Source: Lacrimispora celerecrescens
GTDB taxonomy: Bacteria; Bacillota; Clostridia; Lachnospirales; Lachnospiraceae
DNA length: 64,000 bases
Reading direction: 5' to 3'
NCBI RefSeq assembly: GCF_000732605.1
Contig: NZ_JPME01000010.1
Span: forward strand, 124,036-188,035
A program made the translations under genes and the position numbers. The notes below the pieces were generated by a model, which saw only the letters and a list, made by a program, of their open reading frames with translations, did no database searches and had not been told where the DNA came from. How positions within the stretch are numbered: position 1 is the first letter of the stretch; each line of letters begins with the position of its first letter. This document shows, in pieces, positions 1-9,563 of this stretch.

Positions 1-715
1 TATACTGTTTCCGGCCATTCTGCCATTCAGCACATTCGCTTAGCTCTTCGATCCAATTGATCATCGCCTGGTTTGACAAAAGATTCCCTTTCATGATTCT
101 AAAAACAACACGACAGATACGCTCGTCTTCTTCCGTATGAAAAATATATTTTCCATTATGCAAAATTTTCTTAAAAGCATTTAAAATTTCTTTCGTTATA
201 TCCTCGTTGCATTCACGGCATTGTACCAACTCATCCATTAAATCGGCGCCATGCGCTGCTGCATGTGCCCATTCCGATTTCGGAATATAACCCCTTAAGT
301 CTTTTTCCGAAATATAGTATTCTAACACTTTGTTCTTGATTTCAATAAACTCATCAACATTTAAAAATACCTTTTTTCTATGTCTAATTAAAATCAGAAC
401 CACGACAAGCGCTGAGAATGTCCTTGTAAAAACACTGTCATTCCCGTCGCTGCCTATTTGATAAAATAAATGTTCTTTATCTATAAGAACGGAAAGAATA
501 TATTTAAGCTGCTCTTCATTGAAAAATTCCTTCCCTTCTATCCACTCACTAAAAGTATTATATATTAAATCATCACGAAACTCTGAATCCGTATCACCGA
601 TATGATCAAGCATCTGCAATACAAAATCCCAGGGGTCCTGTTCTTCTGACACCATGTATTGATTTTCCTGGATCTTTCTTAATTCTAATATAAGCTGTTC
701 TCTTTTATAGTTCAA
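1..715 (-). CDS. DUF2785 family protein, 3' part cut by window edge
   Basis: An open reading frame of about 238 codons runs leftward and leaves the window without a stop, so the C-terminus is missing. It starts at a TTG (713-715) preceded by AAAGGAG with an 8-nt gap; no ATG nearby has a better ribosome site. The product is soluble and mostly helical. The stretch around W-x-H-A-x-A-H-G-A-D-L (near residue 155) matches what I remember of DUF2785 proteins, whose function is unknown. It is followed 50 bp upstream on the same strand by the end of the GGDEF gene, so the two may be co-transcribed. The family call is moderate; no role can be assigned. Confidence 0.7.
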   Translation of the reverse strand, partial: MNYKREQLILELRKIQENQYMVSEEQDPWDFVLQMLDHIGDTDSEFRDDLIYNTFSEWIEGKEFFNEEQLKYILSVLIDKEHLFYQIGSDGNDSVFTRTFSALVVVLILIRHRKKVFLNVDEFIEIKNKVLEYYISEKDLRGYIPKSEWAHAAAHGADLMDELVQCRECNEDITKEILNAFKKILHNGKYIFHTEEDERICRVVFRIMKGNLLSNQAMINWIEELSECAEWQNGRKQY

Positions 716-768
716 CCGCTCTACTCCTTTTGCATATTTTAATAAATGAAAGATTAATGCTCTTGCTA

Positions 769-1935
769 TTATTTAACTACTTCAATCCGATTCCGTCCAT
801 TTCTTTTTGCCGCATACAAGGCATCATCACTTATTTTATACAGTGTGTTTATAGAAGTGTGTTCATCTGGAATAACAGTGACAATTCCTATACTTATTGT
901 ATATTTTATAATATGATCTCTGCCAACGTTGACAGTAGCTTTCTCTGCAATCCTTCGTAATCTTTCTGCAACTTCCAGGGCCTCCTTTTCATTCGTTCCC
1001 GGAAGCAGTACTGTAAATTCTTCGCCGCCTATTCTGCCAAATAGATCATAATCCCTTAATTGACTTTTTATTTTCACTGCAAAATCTTTCAGCACCATAT
1101 CTCCTGCAAAATGACCATAAATATCATTGATCTTTTTAAAATTATCCAGATCAATAAGAAAGAATGAAATAGGCTCCTTTCTTCTTGAGAATAATGAGAC
1201 GTTCTCTTTAGCCCGCAGTAAAAATTCTCTTCGGTTGAATATACCCGTCAATTCGTCATATGTAGCAACCTTAGTCAATTCCAAATCCGACTTTTCCTTT
1301 GCCATAAGGATAAAACCAATATTTCCGATCAGCATAATCAGATATAAGCAAAGGAAAAACAAAACATTGTATATATTATTCGACATCAAAGACACGGATT
1401 CTCTTAAACCGATTCCCATATAGGCTCTTAGAATAAGTAAAATAAATCCTGCTAAATAAATAAAAGCAACTGTCTTTTGTAAAACCGATGAATTTTTATC
1501 CATTAAAAATACATAGATTGGGAAGCACCAAAGGATAATCATACTGATAGACATAATTGAAATCCGCACACCCTCTGTATATTGCAGCAATATGGCTAGA
1601 TGGATCACCACAATAGAAATGGCGGAAGCAATAACATATGCCCGTTTTATCAATTTGTTACAGCGTTTCTTTATAATTAGGAACGCAATAATCTGCGTGG
1701 TCTGAGCTATAATTAAAAAGGAATTACCAAGGGATATTGAAATAAATATATTGATAACGTCCCGTAACCCAAGAAAAACCCATGCAATTGTATCAAACAG
1801 TCTTGCAAATAAAAAGATATATAAAGAAGAATCCTTTTTATGCTGGATCATGTAGGCGATACCTAATATTCCAGAAAAAAGATGTCCTATAACAATTGTA
1901 AATATAAGAGTTTTGATACTAAAGTCTAAACTCAT
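769..1935 (-). CDS. Membrane-anchored diguanylate cyclase (GGDEF)
   Basis: The 388-residue product has a hydrophobic N-terminal half with about six or seven membrane segments (residues 1-215), a short linker, and a C-terminal GGDEF domain starting at TYDELTGIFNRREF. The active-site motif is GGEEF (about 303-307) and the inhibitory I-site RxxD is intact as RDYD five residues before it, so it should make cyclic di-GMP from two GTP and be product-inhibited. No EAL or HD-GYP domain is fused. I chose the ATG at 1935 because GGTGGGGAG lies just upstream; an in-frame start at 1986 has no clear ribosome site. The signal sensed by the membrane part is not evident. Confidence 0.9.
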   Translation of the reverse strand: MSLDFSIKTLIFTIVIGHLFSGILGIAYMIQHKKDSSLYIFLFARLFDTIAWVFLGLRDVINIFISISLGNSFLIIAQTTQIIAFLIIKKRCNKLIKRAYVIASAISIVVIHLAILLQYTEGVRISIMSISMIILWCFPIYVFLMDKNSSVLQKTVAFIYLAGFILLILRAYMGIGLRESVSLMSNNIYNVLFFLCLYLIMLIGNIGFILMAKEKSDLELTKVATYDELTGIFNRREFLLRAKENVSLFSRRKEPISFFLIDLDNFKKINDIYGHFAGDMVLKDFAVKIKSQLRDYDLFGRIGGEEFTVLLPGTNEKEALEVAERLRRIAEKATVNVGRDHIIKYTISIGIVTVIPDEHTSINTLYKISDDALYAAKRNGRNRIEVVK

Positions 1936-2092
1936 TTTATTGCTCCCCACCTTCATGTTGAAGTTCCAAGCTGAAATTATAAACAATTAACCTTCTTAAG
2001 CAAGCCGGACCTAAAGACTGCTGAATTATTACCCTTATAATCTATAAATACTGAGCGCTACAGCTTCCACATGTCATGAGATTTTGCCTGAA

Positions 2093-2578
2093 TTACTCTC
2101 CCTCTTCATATACCTTCATCATTAAAAATTCGTCTATCCCTTTTCGATAAAGGCTTGGAATCGTTCCCAGGTACTTATATCCTAATTTCTCATAAAAAAT
2201 CTTTGCATCTGGATTGTAATCACCAACCAATAAAAATATTTTATCTCTGCTTTTAAAAAGCATATCTTCTATAAATTCCAGTAATTTCTTTCCTATCCCT
2301 TTTCCCCTGTATTCCTCTTTAATGGCAATGAGGTGCAGGTAATGATATGCGTGAAAGGCACCTTCCGGTATAAAATATGCAAATCCGGCGCATTCACCGC
2401 TACACAGAACCACATACAAAGTTCCTCTATTTATACCTTCCATCACTGCATTCTTTCTGCTCTCTTCCGATTGAAAATAAGCCGTACACATCGATGAATT
2501 TTCCATCGCTTTTATACAACCATCTAAATATTCTACCGTTCCTTTTCTAAATTGTATGTCCACACTCGCCTCTCCCAT
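2093..2578 (-). CDS. GNAT family N-acetyltransferase
   Basis: About 161 residues with a GNAT fold. The acetyl-CoA pyrophosphate loop is visible as EEYRGKGIGKKLLEF (R/Q-x-x-G-x-G/A type), followed by a C-terminal NPDAKIFYEKLGY segment typical of motif B. The substrate cannot be predicted. The ATG at 2578 lacks an obvious ribosome site; a GTG at 2563, placed after GGGAGAGG, is a credible alternative start that would shorten the protein by five residues. The gene lies 40 bp downstream of the HxlR regulator on the same strand, which may control it. Confidence 0.85.
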   Translation of the reverse strand: MGEASVDIQFRKGTVEYLDGCIKAMENSSMCTAYFQSEESRKNAVMEGINRGTLYVVLCSGECAGFAYFIPEGAFHAYHYLHLIAIKEEYRGKGIGKKLLEFIEDMLFKSRDKIFLLVGDYNPDAKIFYEKLGYKYLGTIPSLYRKGIDEFLMMKVYEEGE

Positions 2579-2618
2579 GATATGTAAAACTATTTAAAGT
2601 TCTTATTGAAATTCCTTG

Positions 2619-2957
2619 TCATGTCGTACGGTTGGTATTACCCCAATTACACATGATATCAAGAATTGGAATCAAGGATTTGCCCCGTTCGGTTAAGCTG
2701 TATTCAACCTTAGGCGGAATTTGTGGATATTCCTCCCGGTGGACAAGCCCGTCAGCTTCTAATTCTTTCAGCATTGTACTCAAAGTCTTATATGAGATCG
2801 TTTTGATGTACTTTCTCATTTCATTATATCTTACTACTTCAAACTCCTTCAAACAATATAAGATTACCATTTTATATTTTCCATTGATCAGAGATAAGGT
2901 ATAACTAAATCCTGTATTCTCCAAATCTTCAGCTTTTGAAATACACGAAAAACTCAT
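2619..2957 (-). CDS. HxlR-type winged-helix transcriptional regulator
   Basis: The 112-residue product fits HxlR/DUF24 regulators: an N-terminal Cys (SFSCI), the family-typical LINGKYKMVILYCL helix, a recognition helix region ISYKTLSTMLKELEADGLV and a wing ending YSLTERGKSL. Members often sense oxidants or electrophiles through the N-terminal Cys, but that is family knowledge, not shown here. The acetyltransferase gene follows on the same strand, making it the likeliest target besides the regulator itself. An ATG at 2957 is preceded by GGAGAGTGTG, a reasonable ribosome site. Confidence 0.88.
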   Translation of the reverse strand: MSFSCISKAEDLENTGFSYTLSLINGKYKMVILYCLKEFEVVRYNEMRKYIKTISYKTLSTMLKELEADGLVHREEYPQIPPKVEYSLTERGKSLIPILDIMCNWGNTNRTT

Positions 2958-3141
2958 TCACACTCTCCTTTTTGCATGTACTATACTTTTATACCAGTAT
3001 TGTATATTTATATGCGTACTTAAATAATAGCTAGTTTACATTACAATTAAAGCAGACATACCAGTTGGTGTCAACATTCTCTTACAATAAACACCGCCCG
3101 GTTTTGCCATTAAATCACCCAGTCAGACAAATTCGTCCCAT

Positions 3142-3190
3142 AAAAACACCTCCAAACTGAGTAATTCTATCTTACATCAGTTGGAGGTTT
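3142..3190 (-). terminator. Rho-independent terminator after pgmB
   Basis: On the minus strand AAACCTCCAACTGA pairs with TCAGTTTGGAGGT (one bulged base) and is followed by GTTTTTA. It sits about 30 bp past the pgmB stop. Confidence 0.7.
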
Positions 3191-3217
3191 GACTATGTGT
3201 ATCGGTTTTTCAATCCC

Positions 3218-3868
3218 TTATGCTCCTAAAATCCCTTTCCAGTCAATGTCTGCCGCAAGTCCGGGTGCTGCATAATCTGCCCGTAGCTGTGCATGCTCCG
3301 GTCCCACTCCAAGGGTTTTCATATGTATCTCCTTACCAGCTACAATCCCCACCAATGAATCCTCTACCACCAGGCAATCCTCAAAATTCAAACCTAGTTT
3401 GTTTGCTGCAACTTCAAAAACTTCAGGATCCGGTTTAGACCTTGTAATATCAAGTCCACAGCTTACCTTATCAATGTAAGGAAGAATTCCTGTTTTTTCT
3501 AGAATCAAAGGGGCATTCCTGCTCACTGAGCCTACACCGATTAATATCCCTTTGCTCTTTAACATTTTTAAACACTCTACAGCCCCAGGAAGAATGGCCT
3601 GCTCATCAAGCTCCCCTAAAAGTTCTTTATAATAATTGTTTTTTCTCTCAGCGAACTCTTCCTTTTCTTCCTGGGTATATTTTTTATTTCCCTTACTTAA
3701 TACCACTTCAAGAGATTCCATTCTGCTGACACCTTTTTGCTTTTTGTTATCTTCCTTTGTAAATCTATCAATACCAAGTTCCTCTGCCAGCATCTTCCAG
3801 GCCTTAAAATGCAATTCGTCTGTGGATACCAGGACTCCGTCTAAATCAAAAATCACTCCGTGAATCAT
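3218..3868 (-). CDS. pgmB: Beta-phosphoglucomutase (HAD family)
   Basis: The 216-residue protein starts MIHGVIFDLDGVL, the HAD motif I with nucleophile Asp8 and acid/base Asp10, and continues with the cap-domain stretch TDELHFKAWKMLAEELGI typical of beta-phosphoglucomutases. Motif II (GVGSVSRNAP) and the Lys/Asp of motifs III-IV (SKPDPEVF, VVEDSLVGI) are present. It converts beta-glucose 1-phosphate to glucose 6-phosphate in the cytoplasm. Two GH65 phosphorylases, whose product is beta-glucose 1-phosphate, lie nearby, so it should complete the pathway. It is divergent from the LacI gene; the operator at 3975-3988 may affect both. GGGAGAGG precedes the start. Confidence 0.93.
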   Translation of the reverse strand: MIHGVIFDLDGVLVSTDELHFKAWKMLAEELGIDRFTKEDNKKQKGVSRMESLEVVLSKGNKKYTQEEKEEFAERKNNYYKELLGELDEQAILPGAVECLKMLKSKGILIGVGSVSRNAPLILEKTGILPYIDKVSCGLDITRSKPDPEVFEVAANKLGLNFEDCLVVEDSLVGIVAGKEIHMKTLGVGPEHAQLRADYAAPGLAADIDWKGILGA

Positions 3869-3974
3869 AATTACCTCTCCCTATAATATTTTTTTAAATT
3901 ACATTGCCTGCTCTTTGGGACACTCATTTAATCTGTACATTCCCCTTCAATTATGCTAAACTATTACTAATTCA

Positions 3975-3988
3975 GTTTAACATTAAAC
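3975..3988. promoter_or_regulatory. Predicted LacI-family operator
   Basis: GTTTAACATTAAAC is a perfect inverted repeat (6-bp arms, 2-bp centre) 23 bp before the LacI gene start, in the divergent region shared with pgmB. Closely related palindromes lie at 12934-12947 and 12976-12989 at the promoter of the transporter/phosphorylase operon, which suggests one regulator and autoregulation. Confidence 0.65.
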
Positions 3989-4011
3989 TTGCGAAAGAAA
4001 GGAACATAAAA

Positions 4012-5022
4012 ATGGCCACAATAAAGGATATTGCACAGGCTGTAGGGGTAAGCTGCACCACCGTCTCCAATGTAATTCATGGAAGGGCGGGACGGGTATC
4101 AACAGAGACCATTACCCTTATTAATGAAGCCATCGATCGATTGGGTTATGTTCCGAATATGTCTGCCCGCGCTCTGGTGTCAAGTTCCTCTAAGGTTATC
4201 GGGATGATCAGTCACCTTACTTCAAATAAAAAAGAAAGTATTGTGGAAGATCCCTTTCATTCCGCCTTCATAGGTTCCATTGAAAAAACCTTAAGGGAAA
4301 ACGGATATTATTTAATGCTCCGTACCGTGGAAACCACTTCGGATTTAATGAATTTTCTTCTTAACTGGAATGTTGACGGCCTTTTTTGTACCGGTGTATT
4401 CCAGGATGAATTTTTTGAAGCACTTACCAATCTTAAAATACCTGTGGTACTAATCGACAGCTATGTAACTCATCCGAATATTTGTAATGTAGGCCTTCAG
4501 GACTATGACGGTGGATATACCGCCACCAAATATCTCATAGACAAAGGTCATAAAGATATCGCATTTGCCTCTCCTACCATCAGAAAAAAGGGCGTTGTTT
4601 ACGAACGTTTTCAGGGCTATAAAAACGCTCTGGCGGATGCTTCCATTCCTTTTCGTAAAGACCTGGTATTCGAACAAGAGCTTGATACGGCAACAACCAT
4701 AACCCTTGGCACACAATTGGCTGCCAGAAATGATCTGACAGCCATATTTGCTACAGCAGATATTTTGGCCGCAGGAATCATGTCAGGTCTTACACAAGCC
4801 GGCAAAAGAGTTCCTGAAGATTTTTCCGTCATAGGCTTTGATGATATTAACCTGTGCCAGCTTACATCACCAAGGCTTACCACCATTCATCAGGATGCTC
4901 CTTTAAAAGGCAAACTGGCTGTTTACTTCCTTATGGATAAACTTGACAACAAACCGATTGAAAACAATGAGATCATTCTTCCGATTCATCTTGTTGAAAG
5001 AGAAAGTGTGATATCACTCTGA
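4012..5022 (+). CDS. LacI family transcriptional regulator
   Basis: The 336-residue product begins with a classical LacI helix-turn-helix (ATIKDIAQAVGVSCTTVSNV) followed by the hinge region and a periplasmic-binding-protein-like effector domain ending with the family signature VIGFDDINLCQLTSPRLTTI. I start it at the ATG at 4012, preceded by GAAAGGAAC, because upstream in-frame starts would put residues before the helix-turn-helix. It is convergent with, and overlaps by 37 bp, the first GH65 gene and is divergent from pgmB. Its likely operators are the GTTTAAC-type palindromes at 3975 and 12934-12989. The effector is probably an imported alpha-glucoside or a phosphorylated sugar; this is inference from context. 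Confidence 0.93.
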   Translation: MATIKDIAQAVGVSCTTVSNVIHGRAGRVSTETITLINEAIDRLGYVPNMSARALVSSSSKVIGMISHLTSNKKESIVEDPFHSAFIGSIEKTLRENGYYLMLRTVETTSDLMNFLLNWNVDGLFCTGVFQDEFFEALTNLKIPVVLIDSYVTHPNICNVGLQDYDGGYTATKYLIDKGHKDIAFASPTIRKKGVVYERFQGYKNALADASIPFRKDLVFEQELDTATTITLGTQLAARNDLTAIFATADILAAGIMSGLTQAGKRVPEDFSVIGFDDINLCQLTSPRLTTIHQDAPLKGKLAVYFLMDKLDNKPIENNEIILPIHLVERESVISL

Positions 5023-7190
5023 CATTTTTTTACTTGTGCTTCTTCCTTTGTTACAATAATCTGATACAAATCTCCCTGATAATAAACGTTAAAGCTTAAT
5101 TTGTTCCAGGCGGCCGGAAGCCGGGGGGACGCTTTAAGCTCTCCGTCCTCGATCCGCAGACCGGCAAACCCTTCCACAGCAGTCATATAAGCTCCGCCGC
5201 TGGCTGCCGGATGGGTTCCGCCGATATAGATAAGTCCGGCCCATTGCTTTCCGCCGTCTAAAAGATCTGCTCTGGCTGACTTGATAAAGAAGGGATAAGC
5301 GTTATCCGCCATACCGCATTTGCAGGCAAGCATGGAATACATGCAGGCACTTAAGGAAGAGCCGTGTTCCGTCCTGGGTTCATAGTAAGACCAGTTTTTA
5401 TAAAGCGTATCAACATCATACTCATTGGAGAATAAATTGATCATGGTAACAACATCCGCCTGCTTTATAATCTTGGTATGGGATGCCACACCATAAGCTC
5501 CTCCCCAGTATTCTTTTTCGTGCAGAAGTCTTTCCTTCACCTCGGCAATTGAAACTTCTTCCAGCAGCTCGTAGCCGTCAAACTGTTCAATAATACCGGT
5601 CTTTTCATCAGGGTCAGGAATGTAAAGATGTTTTGCTGCATCCTCCAGTCTCTCAAGCAGTTCTTTCTTCTGTGCAGAATTTTCATTTCCTTCTGCCATC
5701 TTTTCTTTTAATACTTCAACCGCTGCATCAAAGGTATACTTCGCCATTCGATTGGTATACGCATTATTGTTTACTCTCTCATGGTACTCATCTGGACCGA
5801 TCACATCCCAAAGCTCATAACGCTCCTCTTTGATTCTCCTGATTAAAAGGCTGTAGTAAAATTTGGCACATTCTAATATCACTTCCGCCCCGCCTTCTGA
5901 GAGCAAATCTCTTTTCCCGGTAAATAAGGTATAACGCATAATGCCGTAAACCACTGCTGCCGATATATGGATCTGCTTATCCTTGAAATAAGTTCTCATT
6001 GGACGGCCGGTAAATACATCTGTAACATTGTAATCAGAACAGGCATCATATCCGCCTTCCTGACTCTCCCATGCATAAAAGGCGCCGTCAAACCCATAAC
6101 TTTCAGCCTTCTTTCGGGCACCAGGAAGCGTATCAATGCGGTATTTTAACAAGGTTTTCGCTACTTGGGGCTCTGTAAAGAGGAAAAAGTCCAGCATAAA
6201 CATCTCGGTATCCCAAAATACCGCTCCTTTATAAGTCTGACCTGATAGCCCTCTGGCTGCAATGGACAGACTTTCAGAGTGTCTAGGTGCAATGCTGTGA
6301 AGATGGTAAAGAGAATAGTTTAGAGCTTCCATTGCCTCATCATCTCCTTCAATAGAAACTTCGGAGACCTTCCATTTCTCTTCCCAGTTGCTTTTATGAT
6401 CTGAAAGCAATTGTTCATATCCGGCTTCCTTGGCCTTTAGTACAAGCTTTTCTGCTTCTGCCTTATAGTTCTTACAGTCTTTACTGGTATAAACAGCTAT
6501 GTATTTATATAAGCTGTACTGCCCACCAGCTTTTACCGGTATGTTGATATACCGCGTTACTTTCCGGTCATCACTGCTGACCATCTGATCCGTCTTTCCT
6601 GGAAGCTCAATGGCCTCAAACACGACCACCTGATCCTGGTTCTCATGGGTAGTACCCAATGCATACAGGCATTCATTCAAAGAACCGGTATCTACGCTGT
6701 CATAGTGAGGACCGTTAATGTCCCAGACATCAGCGTCAATCCCTGTTATAACCTCCACCTCTCCGTCAAAGGAAGGAGTAAGCGTTGTCTTTAAGACGAT
6801 CAGGTGTTTTTCTTCCATACTTGTAAATCTTTCGGTCTGTAACGATATGTTTCCTTTTTTTGTCTGAAATACAGTCTCACGGCCGAATAGTCCATACCTG
6901 TAGTTCAGAGTCATCTTATGGGACATCCAATCCTTTTCAGGCAGGCTATATTCATCCCCTTCTATCAGAAGTCTGGTATATAAACCGTTGGGAGCATTTA
7001 GAGGCTCTCTCCAGCCATTTCCTGTCTGATCGTAAATACCTGCAAGATTCACAGCAGGAAACTGTTCTTTTGTGTACTCTTCCAATGTTCCCCTGATTCC
7101 CATATAACCATTACCGGTTAGAAATTTATTACCCAGATTGATTGCTTTCCGGGAATCATATCCATTCTCATCGATCTTCCAGCTAATCAT
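4986..7190 (-). CDS. GH65 family alpha-glucoside phosphorylase (copy 1)
   Basis: The 734-residue product matches glycoside hydrolase family 65: an N-terminal beta-sandwich, then an (alpha/alpha)6 barrel with FWDTEMFMLDF (about 325-335) and the catalytic acid in IGPDEYH (Glu468), followed by NNNAYTNRMA. Family members cleave alpha-linked disaccharides with phosphate to give beta-glucose 1-phosphate; the GPDEYH plus NNNAYTN pattern recalls kojibiose/nigerose-type enzymes more than maltose phosphorylase, but linkage specificity cannot be fixed by eye. It is the last gene of the transporter operon, behind a short GC-rich hairpin at 7240-7261, and its 3' end overlaps the convergent LacI gene. No signal peptide, so cytoplasmic. 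Confidence 0.92.
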   Translation of the reverse strand: MISWKIDENGYDSRKAINLGNKFLTGNGYMGIRGTLEEYTKEQFPAVNLAGIYDQTGNGWREPLNAPNGLYTRLLIEGDEYSLPEKDWMSHKMTLNYRYGLFGRETVFQTKKGNISLQTERFTSMEEKHLIVLKTTLTPSFDGEVEVITGIDADVWDINGPHYDSVDTGSLNECLYALGTTHENQDQVVVFEAIELPGKTDQMVSSDDRKVTRYINIPVKAGGQYSLYKYIAVYTSKDCKNYKAEAEKLVLKAKEAGYEQLLSDHKSNWEEKWKVSEVSIEGDDEAMEALNYSLYHLHSIAPRHSESLSIAARGLSGQTYKGAVFWDTEMFMLDFFLFTEPQVAKTLLKYRIDTLPGARKKAESYGFDGAFYAWESQEGGYDACSDYNVTDVFTGRPMRTYFKDKQIHISAAVVYGIMRYTLFTGKRDLLSEGGAEVILECAKFYYSLLIRRIKEERYELWDVIGPDEYHERVNNNAYTNRMAKYTFDAAVEVLKEKMAEGNENSAQKKELLERLEDAAKHLYIPDPDEKTGIIEQFDGYELLEEVSIAEVKERLLHEKEYWGGAYGVASHTKIIKQADVVTMINLFSNEYDVDTLYKNWSYYEPRTEHGSSLSACMYSMLACKCGMADNAYPFFIKSARADLLDGGKQWAGLIYIGGTHPAASGGAYMTAVEGFAGLRIEDGELKASPRLPAAWNKLSFNVYYQGDLYQIIVTKEEAQVKKCQSDITLSLSTR

Positions 7191-7239
7191 GTATCATTCC
7201 TCTCAATCTACCGCCCGAGCAGCATAAAATATAGTGAAA

Positions 7240-7261
7240 GGAGCCGCCATAGGGCGGCTCC
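7240..7261 (-). other. Intercistronic GC-rich hairpin
   Basis: GGAGCCGCC-ATAG-GGCGGCTCC forms a perfect 9-bp stem with a tetraloop between the two GH65 genes. On the minus strand only TTTCAC follows, so it is a weak terminator at best; it may reduce expression of the downstream GH65 gene or protect the upstream mRNA 3' end. Confidence 0.5.
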
Positions 7262-7265
7262 TTAC

Positions 7266-9560
7266 CTAACGGATTACAGGAACTACCACTTCTTCCTGAC
7301 CTATGGTATATTCTTTTTCATAAATCAGGATCTTAATGCCGCTGCCCTTTTTCGAGGATATTCTCATATGATCCTTGTCAATGGCTACGAATAAGATATC
7401 TCCTTTCCAATGCACCCGAAAAGAGTATCCTTCCCACTGCTTCGGCAGAGAAGGCGCGAAGGAAAGTTCTTTCCCGTCCGATCTCATTCCTCCGAATCCA
7501 TATACGATATTCATCCAGGCTGCTGCAATGGAGGTGGTATGCAGGCCTTCCCCCGTATTTCTGTTATAGTTGTCCAGATCCATTCTGGTAGCGAATCCGA
7601 AGAATTTATATGCTTCCTCCTCTTTTTTAAGCTGAGAAGCCAAAATGGAGTGTACAGAAGGGGAAAGCGAGCTTTCATGAATACATTTTGGCTCATAGTA
7701 ATCATAATTACTTTCTAACTGTTCCTTAGTGAAATCTTTATTGTAAAGGAGCATCATCATTAAGACATCTGGCTGCTTTAACATGTTATTCCGGTATATC
7801 CTGTCATAGGTCCAGTGGTGATAAAGTGGGAATTCCTCCATAGATATCCGATCGATGTCAATATGTGGAAGATTAAAATATCCCTCGTGCTGTTCAAAAA
7901 TCCCTGTTTCTTCCTGATAAGGAATGTACATATTTTCTGCTATCATACGAAACTTCTCAATTTCCTTCTCTGTCAGGCCCCGGTCCCGAATGGCAGCATC
8001 ATAAATTTCAGGTGCCATTTCAGAGCATCTTTTTAATACATCCAAAGTATATTCCAGTGTCTTTTTACCCATATAATTGGTATAGCAGTTATGATTCACC
8101 ATCATCTGGAACTCATCCGGCCCCATAACTCCATAGAATCCATAACGGATGCCATCGCCGCTCCAATCTCCTCTGGAAGCTAACATTCTGCTGACTTCGA
8201 TCAGAATCGGAAGACCTTTTTCAAATATAAACTGGTTGTCGCCTGTAATATTTTCATAATGCCAGTAACCGTAAGCTACCGCTGTGGATGCCTGCAGCTG
8301 CAGACTTGCATGCTGCCAGAGTGTGCAGCATTCTCTTCCCGTTATCGTAGCTATGGGATAAAAGGCGCCTTCACAGTCAAGATCTTTTGCTCTGTCCATA
8401 GCTTCTGAAAGTGTCAGGTAACGGAACTCCAGCAAATGCTTTGCTGCCTGTGGGTTATTAAAGATATAGAAAGGCAGGCAATAAGCTTCTGTATCCCAGA
8501 ATGTATTGCCGCTGTAAGCTTCTCCTGTCAATCCTTTCGCCCCTATAATCGTTCCTTTATCAGCGCCATGATAAGTCTGATGCATCTGGAATATACAGTA
8601 TCTGATCCCCTGCTGATTCAGCTCATCTCCCTTTATCTCTATATCAGATTCCTGCCATGCCCTATCCCACCATGCAATTGTTTCACTTTTTAATTTACTA
8701 TAGGTCAATGCATTTAAAACCGCCGCATTCTCTTCACACTTCTTTTCAAATGCTTTCTTATCAGAATCCGATTTCCCCTTTCGGCTGATATTTCTGATAA
8801 TTTTGGTAAATTCCAATGTTTTCCCTTCTTCAACCAAAAGTGTGAATCTTCTGATGTATTGCTTCTCTTCCTGTTCATCTTCTTTTTTTATGTAATCGCA
8901 AAGAAACTTACAGCTCACCAAAAGAGACTGATCCGTACCGATGGTATTTCCAAGCATACTAATGGTACTTTCATGTGCTGATCCTGACACGACCTTCCAC
9001 ATATTACGCCCTGTCATATGATGGATCTGGGTAAAATCAATACCGGAATGAAGCATTATTTCTCCGGAGAAGTTAAGAGGAGTTATTGTAATTCTCTGAA
9101 CTGCGGTCTCTGCCTCTTTCATCGACAGAAAGCGTGTGAATTCAAGTTTTATTTCTTTTCCATTTGCTAATACCCATATATAGGATTTGGTCAGAATACC
9201 ACTTTTTAAATCTAATTCCCTATAGAAGTCTTTAAACTTTACTGTGTTTAAATCTAATAATTCTCCATCTGCTTCGATTCGGGTATATAACCAGTCTGCG
9301 GAATTTACAATGAAATCTGTTTTGTCAACAATTCCTTTATAGCTTGATTTCTCAAGCTGTATACTTTCATAAATGCCGTTAAAATAATTTCCGGTGAGGC
9401 TGTTGCCGGAATATCCTTCCTCAAAACTGCCCCTGGTCCCCATGTACTCATTACCCAGCGAAAAGATCGATTCAGAAACTAATGCATAATCCTTGTTAAA
9501 TCCTTCTTCGGTAATTTTCCACGGGTGTACCTTATAATAAATATCAGCTGATTTTGCCAT
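7266..9560 (-). CDS. GH65 family alpha-glucoside phosphorylase (copy 2)
   Basis: A 764-residue GH65 enzyme, clearly diverged from its neighbour. It has FWDTEAYCLPFYIFNNP, then GRECCTLWQHASLQLQ, and the catalytic Glu483 in VMGPDEFQ followed by VNHNCYTNYMG. These motifs define a different GH65 subgroup from copy 1, so the pair probably handles two different alpha-linkages or acceptors. The reaction should be phosphorolysis to beta-glucose 1-phosphate, feeding pgmB. The start ATG lies 3 nt after the stop of the upstream permease gene, implying translational coupling in the ABC operon. No secretion signal. Exact substrate (nigerose, trehalose, glucosyl-glycerol or glucosyl-rhamnose type) is open. 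Confidence 0.92.
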   Translation of the reverse strand: MAKSADIYYKVHPWKITEEGFNKDYALVSESIFSLGNEYMGTRGSFEEGYSGNSLTGNYFNGIYESIQLEKSSYKGIVDKTDFIVNSADWLYTRIEADGELLDLNTVKFKDFYRELDLKSGILTKSYIWVLANGKEIKLEFTRFLSMKEAETAVQRITITPLNFSGEIMLHSGIDFTQIHHMTGRNMWKVVSGSAHESTISMLGNTIGTDQSLLVSCKFLCDYIKKEDEQEEKQYIRRFTLLVEEGKTLEFTKIIRNISRKGKSDSDKKAFEKKCEENAAVLNALTYSKLKSETIAWWDRAWQESDIEIKGDELNQQGIRYCIFQMHQTYHGADKGTIIGAKGLTGEAYSGNTFWDTEAYCLPFYIFNNPQAAKHLLEFRYLTLSEAMDRAKDLDCEGAFYPIATITGRECCTLWQHASLQLQASTAVAYGYWHYENITGDNQFIFEKGLPILIEVSRMLASRGDWSGDGIRYGFYGVMGPDEFQMMVNHNCYTNYMGKKTLEYTLDVLKRCSEMAPEIYDAAIRDRGLTEKEIEKFRMIAENMYIPYQEETGIFEQHEGYFNLPHIDIDRISMEEFPLYHHWTYDRIYRNNMLKQPDVLMMMLLYNKDFTKEQLESNYDYYEPKCIHESSLSPSVHSILASQLKKEEEAYKFFGFATRMDLDNYNRNTGEGLHTTSIAAAWMNIVYGFGGMRSDGKELSFAPSLPKQWEGYSFRVHWKGDILFVAIDKDHMRISSKKGSGIKILIYEKEYTIGQEEVVVPVIR

Positions 9561-9563
9561 ATT

